Shown: positions 55,047 to 64,000, numbered from the stretch's first letter. The stretch is 64,000 nt of DNA from Glaciecola sp. (GCA_029246415.1 JAQWNF010000044.1:1-64000); one strand, 5' to 3'. The notes: generated from the letters alone by a model not told the origin. Made by a program: numbers and translations.

Positions 55047-56978
55047 ATGGAACTATATAGCAAATATCACCACTTAATAGAACAGACTACTCAGGCTGGA
55101 TTGTGGGAGTATGATTATTCTATAAAAAAGATGCGTTGGAGCAGTTATGTATATTCTATATTTAATTGCGCAGATAACTTTGAGCCGACAATAGAAACTG
55201 ATAGTGGCTTTTTTATGTCTAAAAGTCTTGATAAACTGATTCAATCAATCAACTATCTTGAACATAACCAAATACCATTTAGTGGGATTTTTGATATCCG
55301 ACTCCCTCATGGAACTATCAAGACACTAGCTATCTCAATGGATGCTGAATTTTCAGGCCAAACAATCCTCCGGCGTTTTGGTACTATCAGGGATATTACT
55401 CAGCAACACCAACAGACCATCGAAAGTGAATTTTTTCGTGAACGCGTCGAGTTAGCATTAAAAGCTTCTGCAATTGGTACCTGGGATTACCATGTTGCCA
55501 ATGACCATCTGTATTGGGACGAATCAATGCAGGGTATTTTTGATTTAGCGTCGTATTCTAGTATAAATGAGTTTAAAGACTGGATTGATTTAATCCACCC
55601 AGAAGATCGGAATCAATTTATTGAGCAATTTAACATTGGTGCTAAAGGCTTAGCAGAGAACAATACTATTTTGTTAACTTGCCGAACGATATCTCATCAA
55701 GGTCAAATATCATTTGTGCGAATGTACGCTCAATTTTATTTTAATGATAATCATCAAAACATCCGAATTTTAGGTACTTGTGTCGATACGACTGAATCGG
55801 AGATATCACAACGAGAAATTATCAACCAAGCAAGTATATCCCAGCAAAACATGCTCAAAGCACAAGATTTGACTGCTGCTCGTACACGATTTTTAGCAAA
55901 TATGAGCCATGAAATTCGCACTCCTATGAATGCCATTATGGGCGCATTACAAATTTTGCACACATACGATTTAGATGAAGACTCCTACAGTTTAACTGAA
56001 ATGGCGTTGGACTCGTCTAAAGATTTGTTGAATATCATCAATGATATATTAGATTTGTCTAAAATTGATGCCTCGCATATGACAATAGAAGCGATTCCGT
56101 TACAACTGAACGCGTTATTGACCAGTGCCTTTAATAAATTCACCTTATCATTGGATAAAGACATTGAACTAGAACTATTAATTGCGCCAGAGCTTAACCC
56201 TTACAGGATAGGTGATCCTACTCGTCTTACCCAAATCATTAATAATTTAGTTTCTAATGCCATTAAATTTACACACCAAGGAAGCGTTAAAGTATTACTT
56301 ACTGGCGATGCAGAACGGATTGAGTTGATAGTAAGTGATACCGGTATCGGCATTCCGCAAGATACATTACAAAATATTTTTGAGCCGTTTAGACAAGCGG
56401 ATAACTCCACCACTCGTAATTATGGCGGTACAGGCTTAGGATTGGCAATTTGTTCAAGCTTGACTAGTTTAATGGATGGTACGTTGCGCGTATTCAGTGA
56501 AGATGGTGTAGGAACAGAGTTTATTTTTAACGCTCCCTTGCCAATCACAGCAATGACACTCAATACCATAAATGCTCCCATTAATGAACCTGTTCCTGAT
56601 TTAAGTGATTTCACAATACTCGTGGCAGAAGACAATCCATCGAACCAAGTGATTATTCAAACCATCTTAAGTAACACTGGAGCAAATATACATATTTACG
56701 ATAACGGAAAACAAGCGCTTGCCGCTTACAACCAGTTTGAACACGTCGATTTACTGATTCTTGATATAAATATGCCGATCATGAATGGTATCGACATGTG
56801 TCTGGCAATCCGGAAAACCAATAAATTAATACCTATATTAGCGTTATCCGCTGATATTATGTTGCAAAATAAATCAGTACTAAACCATTATGGCTTTACA
56901 GACACCATAAGTAAGCCGTTACAATTAGAGCAACTTTATCAATTTATCCATACTTATTGTAGCGTAGAACAAGCTTAA
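55047..56978 (+). CDS. Hybrid sensor histidine kinase (PAS-PAS-HisKA-HATPase-REC)
   Basis: 643-aa cytosolic sensor kinase with no transmembrane segment. Two PAS domains (about 10-115 and 130-255) are followed by a short coiled linker, HisKA with His288 in NMSHEIRTPMNAIMG, HATPase with NLVSNAIKFT, DTGIGIP and GGTGLGLAI, and a C-terminal receiver with Asp573 in LLILDINMPIMNG. No HPt domain or partner regulator lies beside it, so signal and output are unknown. It lies between yfbR and the dGTPase gene. Confidence 0.9.
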   Translation: MELYSKYHHLIEQTTQAGLWEYDYSIKKMRWSSYVYSIFNCADNFEPTIETDSGFFMSKSLDKLIQSINYLEHNQIPFSGIFDIRLPHGTIKTLAISMDAEFSGQTILRRFGTIRDITQQHQQTIESEFFRERVELALKASAIGTWDYHVANDHLYWDESMQGIFDLASYSSINEFKDWIDLIHPEDRNQFIEQFNIGAKGLAENNTILLTCRTISHQGQISFVRMYAQFYFNDNHQNIRILGTCVDTTESEISQREIINQASISQQNMLKAQDLTAARTRFLANMSHEIRTPMNAIMGALQILHTYDLDEDSYSLTEMALDSSKDLLNIINDILDLSKIDASHMTIEAIPLQLNALLTSAFNKFTLSLDKDIELELLIAPELNPYRIGDPTRLTQIINNLVSNAIKFTHQGSVKVLLTGDAERIELIVSDTGIGIPQDTLQNIFEPFRQADNSTTRNYGGTGLGLAICSSLTSLMDGTLRVFSEDGVGTEFIFNAPLPITAMTLNTINAPINEPVPDLSDFTILVAEDNPSNQVIIQTILSNTGANIHIYDNGKQALAAYNQFEHVDLLILDINMPIMNGIDMCLAIRKTNKLIPILALSADIMLQNKSVLNHYGFTDTISKPLQLEQLYQFIHTYCSVEQA

Positions 56979-57025
56979 TGACGGTCTAGGAGCACCATTA
57001 ATATTTATAAGGAATTACAGTCACT

Positions 57026-58333
57026 ATGTCACATTTGATTTGGGATCAACGTCATCAGCCGCGCACTGATTCTCGTGATGGCGATCACCGTAGCGCTGCG
57101 CAGCGTGATAAAGCTAGGGTTATGCACTCTGCTGCATTTCGTCGGCTCCAAGCAAAAACTCAGATCCATGGAATTGGTTTGAGTGACTTTTTTAGAACAC
57201 GCCTGACACACTCACTTGAGGCTGCACAAATTGGTGCAGGCATCACTGAACAATTACGTCAAAAATACCCGGAACAAGCTAAATTACTAGGCTTAGATGG
57301 CCATTTAATTGAAACTATTTGTCTTGCTCATGATATTGGACATCCGCCATTTGGGCATGGTGGTGAAATTGCGCTCAATTATATGATGCGAGATTACGGA
57401 GGGTTTGAAGGAAATGCACAAACATTTCGAATTGTGTCTAAATTAGAGCCCTACACTATCAAAAATGGAATGAATTTGAGCCGTAGAACGTTATTAGGCT
57501 TAGTCAAATACCCTAACTATATTGATACGCTTGCTGCGCCCTACCCTGAATGTAAAGCGCGTTCGACTCGTGAAGTCATAGCTAATGCGTATATTCCACC
57601 TAAAGGCTTGTATGAGTGCGATAAGGCCGTTTTTGAATGGCTACTATCAGGCATCGATGAACAAGACCGTAACCTCTTGATGACGATTGAGGAGCGCGAA
57701 GAACAGCATGCTAAAACGATTTATAAAAGCTTTGATTGTTCCGTTATGGAATTAGCCGATGATATCGCATATGGCATTCATGATTTAGAAGATGCGATTG
57801 TCATGAACAAAGTCACCTTTAGTTCATTCGAACAAGAGGTCGTCAAACCCATTCAAGAAATTGACGGACGCCTGGCACAACGTATTCATACATATGCGTT
57901 AGAACTGTTTAGCCTGGAAAGTTATCGCCGTAAAAATGCGATTGGTGCGTTAGTTAATAATTTCATCACTGCTATCAGTATTCAAAAACAACAATTGTTC
58001 AAAACCTCGCTTATTGATTATCAAGCACAATTACCCGAAATTGAAGCAACTTGCTTACAATACTTTAAAAATTATGTGCGTAAACATGTCATCAATAATA
58101 CCGAGGTGCAGATAATGGAATATAAAGGCCAACAAATTGTGATGGAATTGTTTCAAGCCTTTAACTCGGATCCTCAGCGATTACTCCCAAGCAATACCTT
58201 ACAGCGTTGGCAAAACGCAGCGCAAAATGGTTTAGGAGAGCGCGTTATAGCAGATTACATTGCCGGTATGACGGATGAGTTCGCCAGTAGAATGCATCAA
58301 GGCTTGTTTAGCCCAATCCGACAGGATATCTAA
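57026..58333 (+). CDS. Deoxyguanosinetriphosphate triphosphohydrolase-like protein
   Basis: HD-domain dNTPase (435 aa) of the Dgt/SAMHD1-like family, splitting dNTPs to nucleosides and triphosphate. RLTHSLEAAQIG, LAHDIGHPPFGHGGE and ELADDIAYGIHDLEDA supply the HD metal ligands. The N-terminal RDGDHRSAAQRDKARVMHSAAFRRLQAKTQ is typical. AAGGA precedes the ATG. With yfbR nearby, it suggests dNTP-pool control; in some bacteria such enzymes limit phage. Confidence 0.9.
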   Translation: MSHLIWDQRHQPRTDSRDGDHRSAAQRDKARVMHSAAFRRLQAKTQIHGIGLSDFFRTRLTHSLEAAQIGAGITEQLRQKYPEQAKLLGLDGHLIETICLAHDIGHPPFGHGGEIALNYMMRDYGGFEGNAQTFRIVSKLEPYTIKNGMNLSRRTLLGLVKYPNYIDTLAAPYPECKARSTREVIANAYIPPKGLYECDKAVFEWLLSGIDEQDRNLLMTIEEREEQHAKTIYKSFDCSVMELADDIAYGIHDLEDAIVMNKVTFSSFEQEVVKPIQEIDGRLAQRIHTYALELFSLESYRRKNAIGALVNNFITAISIQKQQLFKTSLIDYQAQLPEIEATCLQYFKNYVRKHVINNTEVQIMEYKGQQIVMELFQAFNSDPQRLLPSNTLQRWQNAAQNGLGERVIADYIAGMTDEFASRMHQGLFSPIRQDI

Positions 58334-58362
58334 ATAGCTCAAAAAACTAAATCAGTGCATCA

Positions 58363-58389
58363 ATTATTTTGTTATTAATGCAAAATAAT
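58363..58389 (+). terminator. Weak AT-rich hairpin after the dGTPase gene
   Basis: ATTATTTTG and CAAAATAAT pair as a 9-bp stem with a 9-base loop, just before the LexA-controlled promoter. There is no T-run. Confidence 0.35.
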
Positions 58390-58392
58390 CAT

Positions 58393-58420
58393 TGACTGTT
58401 TATTTATACAGTACTATATT
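58393..58420 (+). promoter_or_regulatory. SOS promoter of the sulA-like gene
   Basis: TTGACT (58393-58398), 16-bp spacer, TATATT (58415-58420). The first LexA box overlaps the -35 and spacer, so bound LexA would block RNA polymerase. Confidence 0.65.
58396..58411 (+). promoter_or_regulatory. LexA box 1
   Basis: CTGT-TTATTTAT-ACAG is a perfect match to CTGT-N8-ACAG with the usual alternating A/T centre, flanked by A and TA as in strong sites. Confidence 0.85.
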
Positions 58421-58428
58421 TATAACCA

Positions 58429-58444
58429 CTGTATAAATAAACAA
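58429..58444 (+). promoter_or_regulatory. LexA box 2 (one mismatch)
   Basis: CTGT-ATAAATAA-ACAA differs from consensus only at the last base. It lies 33 bases (about three helical turns) after box 1, around the transcription start, fitting cooperative tandem LexA binding. Confidence 0.6.
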
Positions 58445-58454
58445 GGTTTTGCAC

Positions 58455-58814
58455 ATGTCAGCTAATCAAGCATTACATCAAATTTACTCAATTAACACAT
58501 TACAATATGGCGGCTCACAGGATCCAGCTACCAATCGAGGTGCAAAGTGGCAATATTTACTTAGTGATTCGATCAAGTTTGCTCAGGATATGACAAGTGG
58601 CATTCGCATACAAAAACCGAATAAACAGCTAGTCTTTCCTTGGGTAATGAAGATTATCAGTCGTGGTCAGTGCCAGAGTCTCTATATTGAAAATCATCAA
58701 TTTAGTCATGTTCAGACTGCATTGATCCAAAAAGCGGCACAACAATTTCAAGTTAATGTAACAGTATTAGATGTTATCCAAGACACGGATAATGTGATTG
58801 TAGGACCTTGGTAG
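58455..58814 (+). CDS. sulA: SulA-like SOS cell-division inhibitor
   Basis: 119-aa protein, shorter than E. coli SulA (169 aa), related to the RecA-fold SulA family that blocks FtsZ during DNA damage: IQKPNKQLVFPWVMKIISRGQCQSLYIENHQ and a C-terminal VTVLDVIQDTDNVIVGPW. Tandem LexA boxes just upstream strongly support the assignment. I start at ATG 58455 (AAGG eight bases before), not TTG 58449. Convergent with the PNPOx-like gene. Confidence 0.75.
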   Translation: MSANQALHQIYSINTLQYGGSQDPATNRGAKWQYLLSDSIKFAQDMTSGIRIQKPNKQLVFPWVMKIISRGQCQSLYIENHQFSHVQTALIQKAAQQFQVNVTVLDVIQDTDNVIVGPW

Positions 58815-58859
58815 TGCTGGATACCAACACTAGAGTGCATGTGTCTAATATTATCGCAG

Positions 58860-59426
58860 CTATGGGTTTATGGGCTTTTCTTGCCATTTTTTGTGGACTA
58901 ATTGGCTAATAGTGCGCGTGTGTTCATCACCTAGATATAAATAATCAACACTTACAGGTTGTAAAAGGATTACACTAAATGAATCAGGAATACTTCCCTG
59001 TTCAACTATTTCAGCAACAACAGCTTTATCTAGATACCAATAAAACTGCTCTTTAGCGGAAAGCGACAAACTATGCCAAACCAGCTCTCTCAAGTCTGCT
59101 TGAGAGGACGCATTGGTTATAACTAGAACATCGCCATTAATACGATACTGTTCCCGTGACTTTTCAAAATACCAACATATCTCAACTTGAGGGTGTTGTA
59201 TCAAACCCATGTATTTATCTGAACGAGTATCAGTGATCATAATTAACTGGTCAGTATTATCTACAAACCCACGAAATACTAGTGTTCTATTATGCACTCG
59301 ACCATCATGCCCTAAAGAAGCTAATTGTACAAAACGAGCATGCGCTTTGCTGCGACTTAAATGTAACGACCGCGCTAGACGTTGTCGCCAGCTACCTATA
59401 ACACTCTGAGTGTCTGATTTAGACAT
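58860..59426 (-). CDS. Pyridoxamine 5'-phosphate oxidase family flavoprotein
   Basis: 188-aa FMN-binding split-barrel protein of the Alr4036-type PNPOx-like group: RFVQLASLGHDGRVHNRTLVFRGF, ITDTRSDKYMGLIQHPQVEICWYFEKSREQYRINGD. It lacks evidence of true PdxH activity. Its start overlaps the tatD end by eight bases, so it is the last gene of the fabF-tatD cluster. Confidence 0.82.
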   Translation of the reverse strand: MSKSDTQSVIGSWRQRLARSLHLSRSKAHARFVQLASLGHDGRVHNRTLVFRGFVDNTDQLIMITDTRSDKYMGLIQHPQVEICWYFEKSREQYRINGDVLVITNASSQADLRELVWHSLSLSAKEQFYWYLDKAVVAEIVEQGSIPDSFSVILLQPVSVDYLYLGDEHTRTISQLVHKKWQEKPINP

Positions 59427-60198
59427 TATTGCGTGGTACTGTATTAAACAAGCGGTAAAAATTATCCGTTGTATGTTGCGCTAACTCTGTCACCGATATA
59501 CCGCGCAGATGTGCAATGAACTCGCCCACTTCAACCACATAACCAGGTTGATTTGGTTTACCGCGATACGGAACAGGTGCTAACCAAGGTGAGTCAGTTT
59601 CAATTAGTAATCGATCAATGGGTATCATTTTAGCGACTTCTTGCAGCTCTTTTGCTGATTTAAAGGTCACTATTCCAGATAGTGAAATATACAGTCCTAG
59701 TTCTATTGCTTGTTGCGCCATCTCTAAAGATTCAGTGAAGCAATGCAGAACACCGCTTGTATGCTCATTCATATGAGTTTGATATAACTCAATAGTGTCT
59801 TCACGTGCATTACGAGTATGAATAATCAGGGGTTTACGTACCTGTGACGCAACCTTTATATGGTCAATAAAACTTTGTTGTTGAACGGCTTTGGTATCAG
59901 TTGAGTGATAATAATCTAAGCCCGTCTCTCCTACTGCGACAACACGCTCACGCTTGGCATAATCAAGTAAAGTAGCGGAGTCCGTCATGTCTTCTTCATA
60001 GCAAGGATGCACGCCACATGAGACGGAAACATTAGCGAAATCCTTTACCGTATCTAACATGCTATCAAACTCGTTGACACTTACTGCGACACATAACATA
60101 TGCTCTACACCACGTTGATGGGCGTACGCTATTGCCTTGGCGAGTTCTTCGGGATTTTTATCTAATTTATCTAAATGACAATGTGAATCTACAAACAT
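59419..60198 (-). CDS. TatD family metal-dependent hydrolase (YcfH)
   Basis: Predicted deoxyribonuclease of the TatD/YcfH TIM-barrel family (259 aa). Metal ligands are seen in DSHCHLDKL, GETGLDYYH, IHTRNA, HCFTES and IETDSPWLAP. It follows holB by two bases in the conserved tmk-holB-tatD order. Confidence 0.92.
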   Translation of the reverse strand: MFVDSHCHLDKLDKNPEELAKAIAYAHQRGVEHMLCVAVSVNEFDSMLDTVKDFANVSVSCGVHPCYEEDMTDSATLLDYAKRERVVAVGETGLDYYHSTDTKAVQQQSFIDHIKVASQVRKPLIIHTRNAREDTIELYQTHMNEHTSGVLHCFTESLEMAQQAIELGLYISLSGIVTFKSAKELQEVAKMIPIDRLLIETDSPWLAPVPYRGKPNQPGYVVEVGEFIAHLRGISVTELAQHTTDNFYRLFNTVPRNNV

Positions 60199-60200
60199 GG

Positions 60201-61088
60201 TTAACTCATTACTTTATCGATGACGTGGGAAAGGACTAAACGTTTATTTGTGCCTTGATGATGGACGCGTTGCATTTCAGCTCGAACAAATTCAGATACG
60301 TTTAAATAATGTAGGCGTTTTGCATCATCTGGTGCATTAAGGCATTTACTTTGCAGCATTAGCTGCAACCAGCCTAAGCACTGGTAGGCTTGTGAATGCC
60401 ATTTTTGCGAAAATGCGACACTATGCATCTGTTTTTTCTTGATGGCACCTAAATCTTGTTTAAAGCTTAAATAATTCGTTTCGGGGTTATCTAATAACGC
60501 TGCAGCAATACTCAAAGGCGCATATTCATATGCACGCATCATATCTTCGGCAACGTTTTGTTGATAGGTATCTTGCAACCATCCACTGATCTCAGAGGCA
60601 CTAGGTGCAGCCACGTTGTTTTTTTCACAACGGCTGAGTATGGTAGGTAACAATCGCTGAATATTACTTACCGTTAATAATAAATAGGTGTTTTCAGTCG
60701 GTTCTTCAAGTGTCTTTAATAATGCATTCGCCGCCGCTTCGGTCATGCTATCAGCATGCTCGATAATCAATATTTTACGTTGACTCAATTGGGCGTGCTC
60801 TTGCAGCTTAGCTAAGGCTTCGCGTATTTCATTGACCGAAATTTGTTTATCACTTGCTATGACATAGCGATCAGGGTGTGTATGAGCCTTATTTAGTAGG
60901 CAGCTTTGACAATGACCACAGGCTTGTAAATCAACTGGGGAATGACACAATAAATCATTTGCTAAGGTGTGTATAAATTCATGTTTACCCATACCCGGCT
61001 TAGCGTTAATAAGTAATGCATGATGCAGAGATTGTGTCGCAGCACTGCGCATCAATTTTTGATGTAATGGCATAAACCAAGGATACAT
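60201..61088 (-). CDS. holB: DNA polymerase III subunit delta prime
   Basis: Clamp-loader subunit (295 aa). It has an AAA+ fold with modified P-loop AKPGMGKHEF, a zinc module CGHCQSCLL after the first Cys in DLQACG, the sensor/SRC motif LSRCEK, and LKTLEEPTENTYLLL. It is two bases from tmk and tatD on either side, so it is translated from a polycistronic message. Confidence 0.93.
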   Translation of the reverse strand: MYPWFMPLHQKLMRSAATQSLHHALLINAKPGMGKHEFIHTLANDLLCHSPVDLQACGHCQSCLLNKAHTHPDRYVIASDKQISVNEIREALAKLQEHAQLSQRKILIIEHADSMTEAAANALLKTLEEPTENTYLLLTVSNIQRLLPTILSRCEKNNVAAPSASEISGWLQDTYQQNVAEDMMRAYEYAPLSIAAALLDNPETNYLSFKQDLGAIKKKQMHSVAFSQKWHSQAYQCLGWLQLMLQSKCLNAPDDAKRLHYLNVSEFVRAEMQRVHHQGTNKRLVLSHVIDKVMS

Positions 61089-61090
61089 AG

Positions 61091-61720
61091 TTAACCTTTT
61101 ACAAATGCTTGGACATGTTGGATCACAGTGTCGCGAACGTCTGCAATCGACTGACTCGCATCCACTAGCAATGCATTGTCGGTTTGCGCGACTAAACTTA
61201 AATACGTGTCTCTAGCACGCTCAAAAAAAGCAATACCAGATTGTTCAATTCGATCTAATTCGCCACGCGTTCGCGCTCTTTCAAGGCCAACTTGTGGATC
61301 AATATCTAAATAAATAGTCAAATCCGCAGTAAAGCCATCTAAGGTTAACTCACGAATAGCCATTAAATGGGCTTGATTGACTTGACGCCCGCCACCTTGA
61401 TAAGCCAGTGAAGACCAATCATGACGATCACCGACAACCCAATGCCCTTGAGCTAAATTTGGCTTGATGCGGTTTTCAACTAATTGTGAGCGAGCTGCAT
61501 ACATGAGTAGTAACTCAGTTTGCTCCGTCACCTGTTCGTCTTGCCAATCGTGTTTGACACACTCCCTGATAGCTTCAGCCATTGGTGTTCCACCTGGCTC
61601 ACGGGTCAACACAAAAGGGATTTGATGAGCGTGTAAGACATCACTAATGGCAGAAATAACAGTGCTCTTCCCTGCACCTTCTAAGCCTTCAACTACAATA
61701 AATTTTCCAGGGGTTGTCAT
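61091..61720 (-). CDS. tmk: Thymidylate kinase
   Basis: dTMP kinase (209 aa). The P-loop is GLEGAGKST, the DR(Y/H) motif is VGDRHDWSSLAYQGGGRQ, and the LID-type RTRGELDRIEQSGIAFFERAR follows. LTREPGGTPMAE binds the nucleotide monophosphate. It makes dTDP for DNA synthesis. Confidence 0.96.
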   Translation of the reverse strand: MTTPGKFIVVEGLEGAGKSTVISAISDVLHAHQIPFVLTREPGGTPMAEAIRECVKHDWQDEQVTEQTELLLMYAARSQLVENRIKPNLAQGHWVVGDRHDWSSLAYQGGGRQVNQAHLMAIRELTLDGFTADLTIYLDIDPQVGLERARTRGELDRIEQSGIAFFERARDTYLSLVAQTDNALLVDASQSIADVRDTVIQHVQAFVKG

Positions 61721-61735
61721 TAACTCATGCTCTTA

Positions 61736-62764
61736 TTATTTTTCAGAACGATTTAACTGATATTGTCTCACAGCTTGATTGTGTTGTTGTAAAGTTTCTG
61801 AAAAATAATGTTCGCCATTACCTTTCGCCACAAAATATAAATCGTCAGTTTGCTTGGGTGATAACACTGAAGCTAACGCAGCTGTAGATGCACTAGCTAT
61901 CGGTGTTGGGGGTAACCCGTTAATTACATAGGTATTAAATGGAGTTTTAGCGCGCAAATGCTGGCGCGTGATATCACCATCAAAATCCGGCCCCACTCCA
62001 TATATCACGGTAGGATCAGTTTGTAACCGCATACGGCGAGCGAGCCGATTCAAAAATACACCAGCTATATGCTCCCTCTCATGTGCTACGCCGGTTTCTT
62101 TTTCAATGATAGAAGCCAGGGTGAGCCATTCGTGTTCAGAAGTGATTCCTGGTGGTAAGGATTTATCTGTTAATAAAGCCTGTAACACGGCTTGTTGCGC
62201 GTTAAATGCCTGTAACAAAATATCACTGGCTTTACTTAAATGCTGGTATTGGTAGGTTTCAGGTAATACATAGCCTTCTTGCCAAGTATTTCCTTGAGCA
62301 TCTATATAAGTATAGGTGTCTGCATCAAAGCGAACATCTATCTCAATATTGTCCAACTGCGACATTTTTGCCAACCATTGCCATAAGGTCTGCCCTTCAA
62401 CTAAAGTGATTTGATGGGTAGTTGTCTTGCCATGATGAAGATTTCGCAGTAATTCAAGCATAGTCATATTTGGCGTTAAGGTATACCAACCGGCTTTTAT
62501 TTGCGAAAAATGAGGATTGGTTTTTAACCAGATTTTTCGCAACAGGTTAGTTTGCGATAGATAGCCCTGAGCAGTAAGCTCAGCAAATACGTTATACAAA
62601 GTCTTACCTGGTGATACAACAAAATATACAGGTTGTTCGCCAGACAAAGACAGGTTTTCATTTGATTGTTGATTGATACCCCATGCGCAGGCTAATGCTA
62701 ATACTAGTAATGATGCAGAGAAAATAGCAATGAGTGTATACCGCTGGACAAGATTGCTCTTCAT
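61736..62764 (-). CDS. mltG: Endolytic murein transglycosylase MltG
   Basis: Inner-membrane lytic transglycosylase (342 aa) releasing nascent glycan strands. One N-terminal transmembrane helix (about 10-30), a LysM-like segment, and the YceG domain with the catalytic Glu in LASIIEKETGVAHEREHIAGVFLNRL, plus LQTDPTVIYG and YVINGLPPTPI. It lies between pabC and tmk. Confidence 0.94.
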   Translation of the reverse strand: MKSNLVQRYTLIAIFSASLLVLALACAWGINQQSNENLSLSGEQPVYFVVSPGKTLYNVFAELTAQGYLSQTNLLRKIWLKTNPHFSQIKAGWYTLTPNMTMLELLRNLHHGKTTTHQITLVEGQTLWQWLAKMSQLDNIEIDVRFDADTYTYIDAQGNTWQEGYVLPETYQYQHLSKASDILLQAFNAQQAVLQALLTDKSLPPGITSEHEWLTLASIIEKETGVAHEREHIAGVFLNRLARRMRLQTDPTVIYGVGPDFDGDITRQHLRAKTPFNTYVINGLPPTPIASASTAALASVLSPKQTDDLYFVAKGNGEHYFSETLQQHNQAVRQYQLNRSEK

Positions 62765-62788
62765 ATAACTTGGCTCATTAAATTAAAC

Positions 62789-63670
62789 TCATATAGCTGG
62801 TGCAACCCGTTGTAATTGGCTAGTGATTAATGATTGTATTGCAGGACATTGCTCATTAGTAAAACGTATGGCTGATTCATCGCACAATGCTTGGGGAGTG
62901 ACGGTTAGATAATTTTTTCGATTCATCGGAAGTAACATCTCGTTGACCGGGATGACACCACGCACCGCATTACAAATAAACACAGAATCGGCAGCGAGAA
63001 CTTCATGAATACTAAAATCACCAATCACACATTCAATATCGTGTTGTGCAAACATCGCTAACAAGAATTGACGAAATACGCCGTTTACCCCACACCTTGA
63101 AAGTTCAGGTGTAAACCACTTACCATCTTTGTACCAAAACAGATTTGCACTACTCGTTTCAACAAGGTAATGATGAATATCCAAACACACAACATCATCA
63201 ACGCCAAGTGCTTCGGCTTGACGCTTAAACAATATTTGCTCTAACCGATTCAGATGTTTAATACCCGCTAATAACGGTTGTTCCGCTAAAAAACCTTGAG
63301 CTACTGAGACTCGAAAACTAGATGGGTTGCAAGGTAATGGACTTGTCGTAATTAACGCGATAGGCGATTGGGCAGTCAACTGTGAATACCCGCGACCACC
63401 TTCACCTCTTGAAATCAATACTTTAATCACAGCGTCACACGAGCATAACGAAGCTTCAGCTTCGAGCTGATCGACTAACACATCCCAATTATCAATACTA
63501 AAGCCTAAACGACTTGCATCTGACTTTAGTCGCTGTATATGTAAGTCGAGTAATTGTATTGATTGATTAGTGCTGCGCATGGTCGCAAAAAAACCATCGC
63601 CATAATTAAATGCACGATCATAAATGCTAATGCTAGTTTGTGTATTTGAAGATAATATTGTTAATTTCAT
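62789..63670 (-). CDS. pabC: Aminodeoxychorismate lyase
   Basis: Fold type IV PLP enzyme (293 aa) releasing pyruvate from aminodeoxychorismate to give p-aminobenzoate, finishing the step begun by PabB. It begins with a YGDGFFATMR signature. The PLP lysine is in GIKHLNRLEQILFKRQAEALG, and ETSSANLFW is typical. It is downstream of fabF, separated by a terminator hairpin. Confidence 0.92.
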   Translation of the reverse strand: MKLTILSSNTQTSISIYDRAFNYGDGFFATMRSTNQSIQLLDLHIQRLKSDASRLGFSIDNWDVLVDQLEAEASLCSCDAVIKVLISRGEGGRGYSQLTAQSPIALITTSPLPCNPSSFRVSVAQGFLAEQPLLAGIKHLNRLEQILFKRQAEALGVDDVVCLDIHHYLVETSSANLFWYKDGKWFTPELSRCGVNGVFRQFLLAMFAQHDIECVIGDFSIHEVLAADSVFICNAVRGVIPVNEMLLPMNRKNYLTVTPQALCDESAIRFTNEQCPAIQSLITSQLQRVAPAI

Positions 63671-63755
63671 AGCGCTACAGTAGACAAAAATGCGAGGATT
63701 TTCAACTGTTCTTAATGATTCCTCTGATGCTCAGCCTTGTTCTTGCTTTAGACAT

Positions 63756-63780
63756 AAAAAAACGCAGGAGACACCTGCGC
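63756..63780 (-). terminator. Terminator between fabF and pabC
   Basis: On the minus strand GCGCAGG pairs with CCTGCG(T) around a short loop and runs into seven T. It would separate fabF transcription from the pabC-tatD group, or attenuate it. Confidence 0.75.
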
Positions 63781-63803
63781 TTAATTAACTAGCTGGTGAT
63801 TAA

Positions 63804-64000
63804 TTAATCAGGACGTTTAAATAACAACGAACCATTAGTGCCACCAAAACCAAATGAATTACATAATGCATACGCATGTGCAAATGCTTGAGGTTTATGT
63901 GGTACCAGATTTAAATCACAATCAGGACTAGGATTATCTAAATTAATCGTCGGTGGGGCTAACTTATCACGTAACGCAAGGATAGTGAAAATAGCCTCAA
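63804..64000 (-). CDS. fabF: Beta-ketoacyl-ACP synthase II, C-terminal part (cut by window)
   Basis: The last 65 or so residues of FabF run off the right edge: [19 protein letters not shown], then [17 protein letters not shown], the conserved C-terminal motif of the condensing enzyme. The catalytic Cys-His-His lie mainly outside. The position before pabC matches the conserved fatty-acid/fabF-pabC cluster. Confidence 0.9.
   Translation of the reverse strand, partial: EAIFTILALRDKLAPPTINLDNPSPDCDLNLVPHKPQAFAHAYALCNSFGFGGTNGSLLFKRPD

Overview
The window reads as ordinary chromosome of a marine gammaproteobacterium close to the Alteromonadales (Glaciecola/Alteromonas/Pseudoalteromonas-like). Support comes from an AT-rich composition (roughly 40% GC by eye), a TonB-dependent receptor, and enterobacterial-type synteny blocks: yejK-yejL-yejM, alaA-yfbR, pabB-nudL-sdaA, ybfF-DUF2788-fldA-fur and fabF-pabC-mltG-tmk-holB-tatD. 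The genus cannot be fixed from the sequence. No rRNA, tRNA, CRISPR array, prophage or transposase was seen.

Layout. 0-9.3 kb holds an S9 peptidase lipoprotein, an exported glutathione peroxidase, a frameshifted DUF4397 protein, a Cys/Met-type PLP enzyme, an NRDE protein, an aromatic/aspartate aminotransferase and an SDR. 9.4-11.7 kb is a TonB-dependent receptor whose signal peptide is frameshifted. 11.8-13.8 kb is a graveyard of the ligase-associated DNA repair genes: pdeM frameshifted, only the C-terminus of the DEXH helicase, and the C-terminal half of the ATP-dependent ligase, the last two meeting head to head. 13.8-18.1 kb is an RND efflux pair. 18.8-22.3 kb is etfAB and, divergently, ETF-ubiquinone oxidoreductase. 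22.4-25 kb is an H-NS-like gene overlapping ybfF, then DUF2788, flavodoxin and fur. 25-27.5 kb is the 5-oxoprolinase set pxpABC. 27.5-36.5 kb holds a CvfB-like S1 protein, an OsmC-like protein, rmuC, class I fumarase, pabB-nudL-sdaA and cysB. 36.7-42.7 kb has an unknown membrane-anchored protein, a LysR gene divergent from a 3-oxoacid CoA-transferase pair, a DEAD-box helicase, an EF-hand protein and trhO.

The accessory spot is 42.7-44.0 kb: a HigB-2/HigA-2-type toxin-antitoxin pair bounded by inverted GTTATTT/AAATAAC cores, with an attC-like folded site on one side. It looks like a single integron gene cassette without an integrase. The rest is housekeeping: a tandem QueD-like protein, yejK/L/M, gmhB, rlmA, a pseudo-receiver/TPR protein, DUF2189, an LRAT-like protein, alaA-yfbR, a hybrid histidine kinase, a dGTPase, a SulA-like SOS gene with tandem LexA boxes, and the fabF-pabC-mltG-tmk-holB-tatD cluster, cut by the window edge.

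How genes work together: EtfAB passes electrons to ETF-QO and the quinone pool. PxpA/B/C form the 5-oxoprolinase. PabB and PabC make p-aminobenzoate for folate. YfbR, Dgt and Tmk act on the dNTP pool. HigB/HigA form an autoregulated toxin-antitoxin unit. The strongest unusual signals are the decayed repair locus and the integron-like cassette.
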